Below are positions 21,491 to 31,561 of a stretch of DNA of 64,000 nucleotides, piece after piece. The translations under genes were made by a program, and so were the position numbers. How positions within the stretch are numbered: the stretch's first letter is position 1; each line of letters starts with the position of its first letter. Origin of the DNA: Rheum nobile (taxonomy: Eukaryota > Streptophyta > Magnoliopsida > Caryophyllales > Polygonaceae); NCBI GenBank assembly GCA_027886185.1, contig WOAB01000056.1, positions 3,658,001 to 3,722,000 of the forward strand. The letters run 5' to 3'. The notes beneath the pieces were generated by a model that saw only the letters and a program-made list of their open reading frames with translations, did not search any database and was not told where the DNA came from.

Positions 21491-22185
21491 CACACCAGTA
21501 GTTGCACTTGTGCAGTACAAGAACATTGAATCAAAACCCACCACCAAAACCACCTCTAACCCTCAATTTCTTCAATCAGTTCACCCCCCATTCCTCCTCT
21601 TTTTCTTCTCTCTTTGTAAAAATTTACAAGTAACATTTGGGTGATTTTCATCTCTTTCTTTCTATCTTTCTTTTTCACTTTGCCAGTAATGGTCCTGTTA
21701 AAAGTTGTGAGCCAAAGGCTATTGCAGCAGCTTGGCTTGTCAGCTTTGCATTCAATGTGTTGTTTCACCATTTGATTTAAGTTGGAGGAAGTGAAAGGGA
21801 AGCCATGAAAGAAAGATGATTTCTTCTGGGTCCTTGGCAAGATCGGAACCAGAAGGAGAAAAGAATGGGTTTTGCCAGCTTTGGTGCTAGCCATTGATGT
21901 TGCTTTGGGAGGTGAAAATGCAGTGGAAAAATAGAGGGGTTTTCCCATCTGGGCTTTTGTTTTTATGGTAAGTTTAGAATTCCTCTACTTCTTCTTCCTT
22001 CTCTTAACCTAGAACCCAATTTACTAGATTGGAAGGCAAACTCTGCTTCATGGATTCTATGGGCACAATGTTGCTATAGTGTTGAATTAAAATTGGCCCT
22101 TCACATTTTCACAATAGTACAATACCCTTTGTTCTATGAACTTGGGGGGTGTAATTCCTTTCCTCCTTTTCAGTTGTGTGAGTAA

Positions 22186-24924
22186 ATGGACTGCCATGGG
22201 AGTGTGTTCACAAGCTTTCTTATATGGGTCTTGAAGATCTACACTAGGAAAGGCAGATTTGTAGCACAAGCTCTGGCTTTCATGGTTCTTGCCTCAAATG
22301 AGCTGTGGATTTTGGCTTCTGGGTTAGGCTCCATGTCTACAATTGCCATCTCATATGGTGAGAATGGCCCTGTGTTTTGTGGGTTGAAATCAGATGGGTC
22401 ACATCTTGTGAGCTGCTATGGTTCCAACTCTGCCATTATCTATGGCACCCCAGCTCACTTCCCCTTCATGGGTCTAACTGCAGGTGATGGGTTTGTTTGT
22501 GGCCTCTTACTTCACTCAAACCAGCCTTATTGTTGGGGAAGCAGCAGCTTCATACAAATGGGGGTTCCTCAGCCAATGGACAAAGGAGCTCAGTACTTGG
22601 AGATCAGTGCTGGTGACAACCACTTGTGTGGTTTGAGGAGAAAGCCCTTGCCATTGTCAGAAAATGGCTCCTTGGTTGACTGTTGGGGTTACAATATGAC
22701 TTCGAGTTTCGGTTTTCATGACGAAATCAGTTCAATCTCAGCTGGGTCTGAGTTCAACTGTGGGCTTTTCGCCCGGAACAGATCCGTTTTCTGTTGGGGA
22801 GACGAGATGAGTAGCCGGGTCATCAGCCTTATCCCGAAAACAAAGAAGTTTGAGATGATTGCAGCTGGTGGATACCATGTTTGTGGGCTTCTACAAGGGG
22901 TGGATTCAAGGGTTTTGTGTTGGGGAAGGAGTTTAGACATGGAGGAAGAGATCTCTGCCGGCTACACGGGCAATGGAAATGTCGATTTAGCCCCTCCATC
23001 TCCGATGCTCTCGGTTGTTGGGGGAAAGTTCCATGCTTGTGGCATCAGAAGGTTTGATAGGAGTGTTGTTTGCTGGGGATTTCAGCTCATAAAGAGCACG
23101 CCGCCCCCGAATGGCGCCAAAGTCTATGAGATTGCAGCTGGAGACTACTTCACTTGTGGCATTCTTGCTGAGAAGTCTCTGTTGACCATCTGTTGGGGCT
23201 CCGGTTTCCCGGCGTCTCTGCCCTTGGCGGTCTCTCCTGGCCTATGCAAACCGAAGCCTTGCAGCCCCGGTTTCTACGAGTTCAACAACTCGGGTGGAGC
23301 CACTTGTAACAACCCCGACTCGAGGATTTGTCTGCCTTGTAGTAACCGATGCCCAACCGAAATGTACCCCAGCGGACAATGCAATTCCGAGAGTGATAGC
23401 CGGTGTGTGTTCAATTGTTCAGTTTGCGTGTCTAAGGAATGCTCTGCTAACTGCTCTGCTTCCATGAACTCATCACAATTGAAGTTTTGGGCTTTTCATT
23501 TTCCGGAGATCATTGTGGAGGCTGCATTTGCTGTGTTCTTGGTGTTTGTTGTGTCGTTGAGCGCGATGATCTACGTGCGTTGCAAGCTACGAAACTGTCG
23601 TTGCTCGAGCGAGAGCAAAGGCAGCAATGTGGCCAAGGAAAAGATCCGGCCTGAGCAGGTGGAGGAGCTCAAGATAAGGAGGGCTCGGTCGTTCAGCTAC
23701 TCGGAGCTGGAGCGAGCCACGGGAGGGTTCAAGGAGGAGTCCGTGGTCGGGAAAGGGAGCTTCTCGTGCGTGTTCAAGGGCGTCCTGAAAGACGGGACGA
23801 TGGTGGCGGTGAAGAGGGCGATAATGTCGACAACCGACACGAAGAAGAAGAGCAGCTCAAAGGAGTTCCACACTGAGCTGGACTTGCTGTCAAGGCTCAA
23901 CCACGCCCACCTCCTGAACCTGCTCGGGTACTGCGAGGAAGGCGGCGAGAGGCTGCTGGTGTACGAGTTCATGGCGCACGGGTCGCTCCACAGCCACCTC
24001 CACGGCAAGAACAAGGCCCTCAAAGAGAGCCTAGATTGGGTCAAGCGAGTCACCATTGCCGTCCAAGCGGCTCGAGGAATCGAGTACCTGCACGGATACG
24101 CCTGCCCGCCCGTGATCCACCGCGACATCAAGTCCTCCAACATCCTGATCGACGAAGAACACAACGCGCGAGTCTCGGATTTCGGGCTATCTCTACTGGG
24201 TCCAACCGATAGCAGCTCTCCTCTAGCCGAGCTGCCAGCTGGCACGCTCGGGTACCTAGACCCCGAGTACTACAGGCTGCATTACCTGACCACCAAGTCG
24301 GACGTCTACAGCTTCGGCGTCTTGCTCCTGGAGATCCTCACCGGGAGGAAGGCGATCGATATGCGGTTTGAGGAGGGCAACATTGCTCAGTGGGCAGTGC
24401 CGCTGATCAAGTCAGGGGAGGTCTCAGCGGTCCTGGACCCGGTTCTGAAACCGCCTCCGGCTCCTGAGCTCGAAGCGCTGACGAGGATCGCGAACGTCGC
24501 GTGCAAGTGCGTGCGGATGCGGGGCAAGGACCGGCCTTCGATGGAGAAGGTGACGACCGCGCTCGAGAGGGCGCTGGCGTTGCTGATGGGGACGCCGTGT
24601 AGCGAGCAGCCGATACTGCCGACGGAGGTGGTGCTGGGGAGTAGTAGGATGCATAAGAAGACGTCGCAGCGGTCGTCGAACAGGTCCGAGACGACCGACG
24701 TGGCGTCGGCCGAGGATCAGAGGTTCGAGTTCAGGGCGCCGTCTTGGATAACGTTCCCGAGCGTGGCCTCGTCGCAGAGGAGGAAGTCGTCGGTGTCGGA
24801 TGCTGACGTGGACGTGAAGAACCCGGAGAACAGCAAGAGTGCAGGTGAAGGATTGAGGAGTTTGGAGGAGGAGATTGGGCCAGCTTCTCCACAGGAGAAG
24901 TTGTTTTTGAAGCATAATTTCTGA
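22186..24924 (+). CDS. ACR4: ACR4/CRINKLY4 receptor-like kinase
   Basis: The 912-codon single-exon frame encodes a plasma-membrane receptor kinase that controls epidermal and root cell division and fate in plants. The N-terminus has a hydrophobic signal region ending near LGSMSTIAISYG. Residues ~50-360 form the crinkly repeats with recurring CWG words and Cys pairs. Residues ~365-425 are the TNFR-like Cys-rich region. A membrane span lies at ~440-466. The kinase domain (~503-780) keeps the glycine loop (GKGSFSCVF), Lys543, the catalytic HRD Asp647, DFG Asp665 and GTLGYLDPEYY. The C-tail ends SLEEEIGPASPQEK, a strong ACR4 signature. Length and lack of introns match ACR4. The 3' half is much more GC-rich than the 5' half. 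Start at 22186 is chosen as the first in-frame Met giving a signal anchor; a later Met could also work. Confidence 0.96.
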   Translation: MDCHGSVFTSFLIWVLKIYTRKGRFVAQALAFMVLASNELWILASGLGSMSTIAISYGENGPVFCGLKSDGSHLVSCYGSNSAIIYGTPAHFPFMGLTAGDGFVCGLLLHSNQPYCWGSSSFIQMGVPQPMDKGAQYLEISAGDNHLCGLRRKPLPLSENGSLVDCWGYNMTSSFGFHDEISSISAGSEFNCGLFARNRSVFCWGDEMSSRVISLIPKTKKFEMIAAGGYHVCGLLQGVDSRVLCWGRSLDMEEEISAGYTGNGNVDLAPPSPMLSVVGGKFHACGIRRFDRSVVCWGFQLIKSTPPPNGAKVYEIAAGDYFTCGILAEKSLLTICWGSGFPASLPLAVSPGLCKPKPCSPGFYEFNNSGGATCNNPDSRICLPCSNRCPTEMYPSGQCNSESDSRCVFNCSVCVSKECSANCSASMNSSQLKFWAFHFPEIIVEAAFAVFLVFVVSLSAMIYVRCKLRNCRCSSESKGSNVAKEKIRPEQVEELKIRRARSFSYSELERATGGFKEESVVGKGSFSCVFKGVLKDGTMVAVKRAIMSTTDTKKKSSSKEFHTELDLLSRLNHAHLLNLLGYCEEGGERLLVYEFMAHGSLHSHLHGKNKALKESLDWVKRVTIAVQAARGIEYLHGYACPPVIHRDIKSSNILIDEEHNARVSDFGLSLLGPTDSSSPLAELPAGTLGYLDPEYYRLHYLTTKSDVYSFGVLLLEILTGRKAIDMRFEEGNIAQWAVPLIKSGEVSAVLDPVLKPPPAPELEALTRIANVACKCVRMRGKDRPSMEKVTTALERALALLMGTPCSEQPILPTEVVLGSSRMHKKTSQRSSNRSETTDVASAEDQRFEFRAPSWITFPSVASSQRRKSSVSDADVDVKNPENSKSAGEGLRSLEEEIGPASPQEKLFLKHNF

Positions 24925-25098
24925 TCAAAGTTGTAACCCAAAATTGTCACAATTGATCAATTATCCTGTCTGGTTCGTATTCGAACCCAAGTTTCAACCT
25001 CTTTTTTCCTCTCCAATGATCAATCATGTATAAACAGCTAGAATGAGAAGGAATATTTTTTGGATCAACAACTCCAATTAGTGCAACTGCCTAATGGT
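24925..25098 (+). other. ACR4 3' flank
   Basis: Short AT-rich stretch between the ACR4 stop and the Mutator-like element target duplication. It probably holds the 3' UTR, but no clear polyadenylation signal was identified. Confidence 0.4.
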
Positions 25099-25228
25099 TA
25101 GTTCTTCGGGTAGAATCTTCGCACCCGCAATTTCTTACAACACACCCCATTTTGGACGTATCCTCATTTTGGGCGCAACAAGGATGCGCCAAAATAGGGG
25201 TAATTTTTTTTTAAAAAAAAGTTATCCC

Positions 25229-25735
25229 TATGGAATTGGGAATATGTCAAAGGTCAGGGGTTCGATCCCTCCTGGCAACATCCTGCAATTAAAACCTAAT
25301 AGGCCCTTGCAGGTTGGGGTGTATGGGCTGCAGCCCATGGCGTTCTTGGTTGGGCTAGGCCTCGTCAGCCGGCGTGCTCCGACTGAGGGACTGGCTGGGT
25401 GGTTGACAGCCCACAGGACCCAGGTGAGTCCATGGCCTGTGGGGTCCACCAAGAATCGCATCATAAAAGTGCAGTGTAGTTGGTTGGCATATCTTCCATG
25501 GAGTTGGGGATATGTCAAAGGTCAGGGGTTCGATCCCCCCTGGCAACATCCTGCAAGCAAGCCTTAACGGGCCCTTGCAGGTTGGGGTGTATGGGCTGCA
25601 GCACATAGCGTTCTTGGTTGGGCTAGGCCTCGCCAGCTGGCGTTCTCTGATTGAGGGACTGACTGGGTGGTTGACAGCCCACAGGACCCAGGTGAGTCCA
25701 TGGCCTGTGGGGTCCACCAAGAATCGCATCACCGT
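25229..25735 (+). mobile_element. Tandem pair of tRNA-derived SINEs
   Basis: Two near-identical units lie head to tail with a 268-bp period (B box GGTTCGATCCC at 25259-25269 and 25527-25537). The second unit starts near 25468 and has an A-box-like word TAGTTGGTTGG at 25477. The first has lost this part. Both share a tRNA-unrelated body with GGGTGTATGGGCTGCAGC and end near GAATCGCATC. The internal polymerase III promoter layout identifies a SINE. The dimer lies inside the MULE. Confidence 0.8.
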
Positions 25736-26045
25736 CCATATACGAGAGAGGAGAGTCTTCCAGGGCCGCGGCTGCGTCAAGCGATGACGATATGTAGTTT
25801 TTGACATTATGACATTGTTTTATGTTTTGGCTTTGATTTTGTATTGACAGTATGGATTATGTATTGACATTTTGTGTATATATGGGTCGAGTTGGTATTG
25901 ACATTATTGTTTATGTATTGATATTTTGGATTGGATTTCAGGTACAACCACATTTAGCACACAATACAGAAAAGAAAACATATTGATCATAAACTTAGAA
26001 AAAAATTAGAGAAAATATATGACACTACTTTAGCGTCCGAAAAAA

Positions 26046-26264
26046 TTAGGGTAGTCTCTGATAAACGTTCGCTTCGTATGCATGTTGTAGAAGATCTTGA
26101 TTTTTCTTAACAAGATCTTGATTTTGCTTAACAAGATCTTGTTTTTCCTGCCATTGTTGTCGAATAACCGCGTGTGCCCTGTCCTCGTACATAGGATCAA
26201 TCCACTTTCTGAAAATACACCCCAGTTTTGGACATCCCCAAAATACTTTATTCCGTAATTCCAC
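26046..26264 (-). pseudogene. Possible captured gene fragment (Cys/Trp motif plus coiled coil)
   Basis: The 72-codon frame reads FWGCPKLGCIFRKWIDP followed by a Lys/Gln/Asp/Leu repeat (QDLVKQNQDLVKKNQDLL) that would form a short coiled coil. The C-x(4)-C with F-x-x-W resembles the second half of a GRF-type zinc finger, often carried by plant transposons. The match is partial and by eye. No start context or further exon was found, so it may be a worn fragment or chance. Confidence 0.4.
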
Positions 26265-26282
26265 TGCAAATCCCTAGTTTGT

Positions 26283-27437
26283 GGGCGCAACCTGGTTGCG
26301 CCCAAACTAGAGGGGGTTCATTTTAGGGTTTAGGGTTTTAGAGGGGGGTAATTTTCAAACTAAATCTTCAACAGCATATAGAAATTTGTTTGGGAATATT
26401 TAAGTTTTCTCTGATGGTCCTTCTGTAGAAGAGATGCATAAGCACATTAATTCTTCTTTAAATTCGCAATTCCCGTCTCATATATATTGATTATATAGGC
26501 TTAAACGTTACACCTTAATGACCCTAAACGTACGTAGGAAACTCGAAGTCATTGATTTTGTAAAACGTATGTAGGGAACTTGGAGATTTGTCAAAGTAAT
26601 AATTCAGTGTCTTTTCAGTTTCCATACGTGGATAGCGAGTTTTTCGAAACAAACTTGGACATCCCAAGCATTGAACCCTAATGAATGCACCCTACCCACT
26701 AAAACCCTTCATGAATCTCAAGTCATGTATTTAATTTTTTTTATAACAAATAATTAATTAACTAAGACGTGACAAAATGGAGGATGAGGGGATCATAAGT
26801 ACATTTTTTGTTACGCCAAAAACTTTAAAATATCGAGGCAATATATACATATTCAAGATATTTTATTCGGAAAAAAATTCACGACCCTAAATATAGGACC
26901 CTAATGAATAGAGCCTAACCAATAAAACCCTAAACCCTCCTAAACCCTAAACCCTCTCACAGCTAGTTGGGCGCAACGGCATTGCGCCCAAACTAGAGGG
27001 GGTTCATATGGGTGGGCGCAACGCCGTTGCGCCCAAACTAGCTGGGGTTAGTGTTCAGGGTTTAGGAGGGTTTGGGGGTTTAGGGTTTAGGGTTAATATT
27101 CACACTAAACCTTCAACATTAGCTAGAGTTTTCCCACCAGCAACAGTAAACCCTATCCTAAGTACCGTCCCAACTGCCTCTGCCACCTCCACCGGCTTCA
27201 CGGAAAAAAACTTCAAAATATCGAGTCAATATATACCTATTCAAGATATTTTATTCGAAAAAAACTTCACGACCCTAAATACAAGACCCTAATGAATAGA
27301 CCCTAACCAATAAAACACTAAACCCCTAACCTTAAACCCTAAAAAAACCCTAAACCCTCTCACAGCTAGTTGGGCGCAACGCCGTTGCGCCCAAACTAGA
27401 GGGGGTTCATATGGGTGGGCGCAACTGCGTTGCGCCA
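26283..27437. repeat. Five internal GGGCGCAAC(n)GTTGCGCCC palindromes
   Basis: Palindromes lie at 26283-26303, 26969-26989, 27014-27034, 27372-27392 and 27417-27437. The same word pair occurs in both termini (25170-25195 and 31495-31518). Most are bordered by AAACTAGAGGGGGTTCAT or AAACTAGCTGG. Confidence 0.9.
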
Positions 27438-27450
27438 AACTGGCTGTGAG
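26816..27450 (+). repeat. ~388-bp tandem duplication with GGGCGCAAC palindromes and CCCTAAA words
   Basis: The block around 26831 (TATCGAGGCAATATATAC) recurs at 27219 with 388-bp offset and shares TTCAAGATATTTTATTC, AACCAATAAAAC and CTCTCACAGCTAGTTGGGCG. Each copy ends with two palindromes. Both copies carry several CCCTAAACC words. Confidence 0.85.
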
Positions 27451-27757
27451 TAATTTATAGGTTTAGGGTTTAGGGTTTCAGATGGATTGATGAATAGAGC
27501 TCATTTCACTTTACAACTTGAAAATTTGAACTCCATACTCTCCTCCTTTTCTTCTTCTTGAACCAGCTTCAAGTAAGAGTCTTTTAATTTCTCCATACTC
27601 TCCAATTGTTCCACACCATTTCAGGATAAAATATTTAACTTCACAATTTCAAACATGTACAATTTTACTTTACAACTTGGAAAAGAAGTGGATTTACATC
27701 GACTAAACATATCCAACTCCATCCCGTTCCAACATTTGGATACCCTAAGTCCTAGGT

Positions 27758-28461
27758 CTAAAGAAATATGTCACCGTTACCACCCATCCTTCTTTGGATA
27801 ACGTAATCTTGCATCCTATCCTGAAATGGTTGCTCCCATCCTTCAACGCTTGCATCTTTCCATCGGGTCCAAACTCCGGACGGGGGTGGAATCGGACATA
27901 GGTCATCAACTAGCCAAACCTTTACAAATTCAAGGGTTAGAATACATTACAAAGAAATAAAGGTTAATGATGATCGAATGTGGAAATGCTTACCGGTACA
28001 AAATGGTCATGGTTGCCTACAAGGGCTATCGCATGCAATTTTGTGGGAGGTTGTGCGCCTGGGGGAGCCCACATTGGGAGGCATGTGTGAGGTCCAGAAT
28101 ATGATAGCACAACAAGAGCCACTTGGTATCGTGTGGCAAATACCAAGCCAGCAATGAGAACTTCCATCCAGTGATCCCTCGTACACACCCCAGTAAAATT
28201 CATAGACCTGATGAGGTCCGATATGGGGGTTAAACTACAAGCCGGGGTGTACAACGCTCGGCGTTCTTGTAGCTCCTTGGAAAGCTCCCATCGGACGTAT
28301 CGATAATGGTCTTCGTCATGCCCTAATAGCACAGCAAGCGAACGGTACCCACAGTGACCATCGCCCATTACATTCTGTACTGCTCCAATGTAGGCGAACA
28401 TAAACGAATCAATATTATCTCGGCCCCAGTTGAAGCCGAGGTAAATAACGTCCATGTCACC
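27758..28461 (-). pseudogene. OTU-like cysteine protease domain, C-terminal part of the MULE gene
   Basis: The frame follows the transposase in phase, separated only by a TAG at 28462-28464. It reads NVMGDGHCGYRSLAVLLG, the OTU catalytic Asp/Cys loop (Cys codon 28351-28353), and ends with ALVGNHDHFVPV, which holds the catalytic His. A 74-bp intron (27920-27993, GT-AG) joins to a last exon 27758-27919 reading VWLVDDLCPIPPPSGVWTRW and stopping at 27758-27760. OTU proteins are deubiquitinases. In plant MULEs the domain is fused to the transposase, with unknown substrate. Catalytic residues look intact here, but the upstream stops mean it is not made as a fusion unless from an internal start. Confidence 0.83.
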
Positions 28462-30721
28462 CTAAGGTGCTCTACAAGTGCTTTCCTTGCCAGGTGAAAC
28501 TCCGCTGTGCCGCTTACCGCTCGGAGGACGTCCTTTAGATCCCACGGAGGAATTTTTCCGGTCCTCGGCCTTCTTCTTCTTTTCCTCGTCCTTCTTCCTT
28601 TTTTCTTCCGCCATGTGCTCAAACCAACTAGGGTCCCTCTTGGTATCGTTCTTCTTCTTTTTAGGTATCCCCTTCTTGGTCGAAGCGGTCGGGGGCTCTT
28701 CTGCGGTACACGATCTCGAGTCATGGAAAACTTTGTATCGGCGTGAAAAGTCGGTCTTCAGCTCTGGGTGCAATTCTTCGTTGCTCCACTCTCCAAACAT
28801 GGCACCTAAGACGATATCTTCTTCTGAGATCAATACGTCATCATTCGGTGCGAGATCGGCATGCCTAACCCGTTCCCACTTGAGTTGCTTCCAATAACTA
28901 TGGATTTCACTTGGTCTCAACGGGGAACCGGCCTTTACATATTCTTTGATCGTGTGTGGGCAAGGCAGCCTAGGGTGGCTCTCCAAAACACATCACGGCA
29001 TTATTCATCGGGAATTTTTCCTTGTATGGCCCTAACAACTGAAGGGTATAACATTCTTAAGCACTTTTCCGAGACCTTATACAGAATGCGCCTGAAAAAT
29101 GTCTTCACCGAAGGCGGGCCGGTTACGATCTCTGTGGGCGCCTTAAAAGCACTCTGCTCCATATCACCCCTGATTTCCCGAATCTGATCAGCAAACATAT
29201 TGTCGATTTGCTGCACGAGGGTCTCCAAGCCTCCAACTGACGATTCAATCCCGTCCTTCAGCATAGAGTGCTGACTCTCGACCCTGAAATTTAAAACTCA
29301 AGTTACGCTTAGTTGCATATATCAATTTAGCTTTTAGATGATCGCTTATTAATTTACCTGTTTGATGATCTTGTGCCGAAATGGAGTACAACGTCACACC
29401 ATGCATAGACTAGCATCTTCTTGTATTCAGCAAGCCATACCCTCTTCACGTAATCCATCAGCCAGGGTAGCTTTTTCCACTTTTCCGTCAAGTATTCAAG
29501 TCGCTCATTATACACATCCTCAGTGGGCGACCTTAACAACCAACGAATATTACCACTAAAATGGTCAACATTGGGGACCCATTTCATAGCAACACCCTCC
29601 ACGTTGCGGTTCACATGGACCCTACACAACAGATGCTTCGTGTTGGGAAATACTATATCCACGGCTTTCACAAGACCGAGCTCTCGATCTGACATGATCG
29701 CCTTGGGTTCCTGTCCCCCGAGAATGATCTTTAGGCGGTCCAACGCCCATGTGTAGTGCTCCGTCGTCTCATCATACATGAATACGATCGCAATACAAAA
29801 TGTACGGTTGGTGCAAGTGAATCCAACAAACTCCAACAAAGGCATACCGTACCTATAAATGTACAAATTATATTCAATAAGGTATGCAATTACATATTCA
29901 ATAAGGTATGCAATTACATATTTTAGATGTAATAATAGCGATAATTGAACATATTCATACATGTTCGTCTTGTAGGTCGTATCCATGATGACGATGGTGG
30001 GGAACAAACTCAACAAATGTATAGCTCCGGGGTGAGAAATAAAAATATCACTCAAAACCTCCCTCCCTTCTTCATTGCGACGCGTCTCATAGCTTGTATA
30101 ATAACGTCTCGCGTCTAGAAAATCCAGCATGTACTGCGGCACCGTCAAATTGCCCCTACATTTCAGCCTCTCCCGACTCTTGTAATTGTAGAGTTGGTTC
30201 CTTGATGTCAAGCATTTGGGATCCTCGTGTAGAAATAGTCTCATAATAGCCTTCGGCTTTATTCCGGAGGCTGACAAAACTTTCACACGCTCTCGTTGTT
30301 CCTGCGAAAGCCTCCCAGCAAATGCATGACCGATCAAACTACAAGAAAGCTCATGGTCATGCGATCCACAAGCGACAAATAATCTTCAACGGTCAGATTT
30401 GAGCCAATCTCCTTTCACAATCACCCCATGCAACTGAAACGGACACTCACTCTTCTTTGTCCTCGCATTGTATCTCCGTTTAGGGGTTGCCTCGGTACCG
30501 TCACCCGCCTTCTTCTTCGCCGCTCTATATGGCCCAGACTTCTCACACGACAGTATGACCTTTCGGTTAGGCCATGATTTACTTATTACAATCACCATAT
30601 GCAACTCCAAACCTACGTTCTTAGCCCAGCTGATCATACTATCTCTATCACTCCATTCTTTATCCGTAGTAAAATGAGCAGAATAATCCACTGGCGAATA
30701 TTCGTTATCACTACAGTCCTC
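28462..30721 (-). pseudogene. MULE transposase with FAR1-type DNA-binding domain, decayed
   Basis: From 30721 the exon gives a FAR1/WRKY-GCM1-like zinc region (VILSCEKSGPYR, ECPFQLHGV, GDW, CGSHDHELS). The transposase core follows: IVIMDTTYKTN (first Asp), AIMSDRELGLVKAV (second Asp) and the CRVHVNRNV motif, then SSNR joined across a 74-bp intron (29284-29357) to VESQHSMLKDG. An in-frame 108-bp intron (29853-29960) splits TNM/YGMPLLEFVGF. A SWIM-like remnant (C...LPCPHTIKEY) and a Lys/Glu-rich linker precede the OTU domain. Breaks are a TGA at 30386-30388 (probably from TGG), a frameshift near 29000 and a TAG at 28462. The first exon(s) upstream of 30721 were not found. It is related to domesticated FAR1/FRS factors, but the TIRs and target duplication show it is still an element. 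Confidence 0.88.
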
Positions 30722-30892
30722 CTATTTATGATAAATAAATAAATTATAAATTAGGTGTTTTTCTAAGGGCGTTTCTTACAACGAATGTATACTTTACTTC
30801 ATGATCAATTAAAACACCTAAATAACAAATTACTTTGCACATAAACTTTCAGAAAATTATTTCACAACTATATAATACAATACTGAAAATAC

Positions 30893-31033
30893 AACTATAT
30901 TATCGTAAACATTTTAATCAACTATATTATCGTAAACATTTTATACAACTATATTATCGTAAACATTTTAATCAACTAACTATATTATCGTAAACATTTT
31001 AATCAACTATATTATCGTAAACATTTTAATCAA
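30893..31033 (+). repeat. ~28-bp minisatellite, five copies
   Basis: CTATATTATCGTAAACATTT recurs five times with short variable links (AATCAA, ATACAA, AATCAACTAA). It lies upstream of the transposase gene in its reading direction. Confidence 0.9.
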
Positions 31034-31170
31034 AGTTCTAAACTACAACAACTATTATAAATTACTACATTTGAAATAAACTTTGTAGTAAATATATGTT
31101 TACCCCTAAATTATCAAGACCGGGTGCATCATCCAAGTGCTCAACTGGACTAAGTGCAGCATCCATCCTC

Positions 31171-31280
31171 GACAAAGACATTATCTTCAATGGATAATGT
31201 CTTTGTCAAGGAATAGTTGCATATATATAACAACAAGATGGATAAACCCGAAGAAGTTACCGTTGTAAAACGGTAACTTC
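31171..31280. repeat. Two adjacent perfect hairpins near the MULE right end
   Basis: The first has a 15-bp stem GACAAAGACATTATC (31171-31185 with 31193-31207) and a 7-base loop. The second has a 12-bp stem GAAGTTACCGTT (31253-31264 with 31269-31280) and a 4-base loop. Both are exact. Confidence 0.9.
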
Positions 31281-31561
31281 TTGAACGCAACCACAATGCG
31301 TCAAATAAATTGCGTCTAACATTTCATTTTTTTTATTTTTTTTTTAATTAATTTTTTTTTATCGAACCCTAAAACGTAAACCGATTTAGTAATAAATCGG
31401 TTTTTAATTAATTTTTTGAATTTCTCAAAACCGGATACCAGCTCTTGGATGCGCCCAAGATTAAAACATTAAAAAAAAAAAAAATCTCATTTTGGGCGCA
31501 TCCTTGTTGCGCCCAAAATGGGATGCGTCGTAAGAAATTGCGGGTGTAAAAAATAATCCCC

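Larger units (their letters stand above)
25108..31561 (-). mobile_element. Mutator-like element (MULE) with transposase-OTU gene, 6454 bp
   Basis: The exact 9-bp duplication TAGTTCTTC flanks the element (25099-25107 and 31562-31570). The left end GGGTAGAATCTTCGCACCCG and the complement of the right end GGGGATTATTTTTTACACCC lead into a shared CCCGCAATTTCTTAC and a GGGCGCAAC palindrome. The minus strand carries one decayed gene (FAR1-type DNA binding, MULE transposase, OTU protease). The rest is filled by a SINE pair (25229-25735), a possible small captured frame, a 388-bp duplication, repeated palindromes and a minisatellite. The right (promoter-side) end has two perfect hairpins. Confidence 0.9.

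Noticed and set aside
21556..21948. 130-codon minus-strand frame upstream of ACR4
   Set aside because: Ser/Lys/Phe-rich text without motifs, opposite to the ACR4 leader and next to a CT-rich tract; likely non-coding.
25259..25537. tRNA genes at the GGTTCGATCCC sites
   Set aside because: No cloverleaf can be formed by eye, and both sites share a 260-bp body, so they are SINE heads.
29865..29960. Extra hydrophobic segment in the MULE transposase (YVIAYLIEYVIAYLIEY)
   Set aside because: It is an in-frame 108-bp intron with GT-AG ends and an internal tandem repeat. Removing it restores the conserved TNM-YGMPLLEFVGF join.
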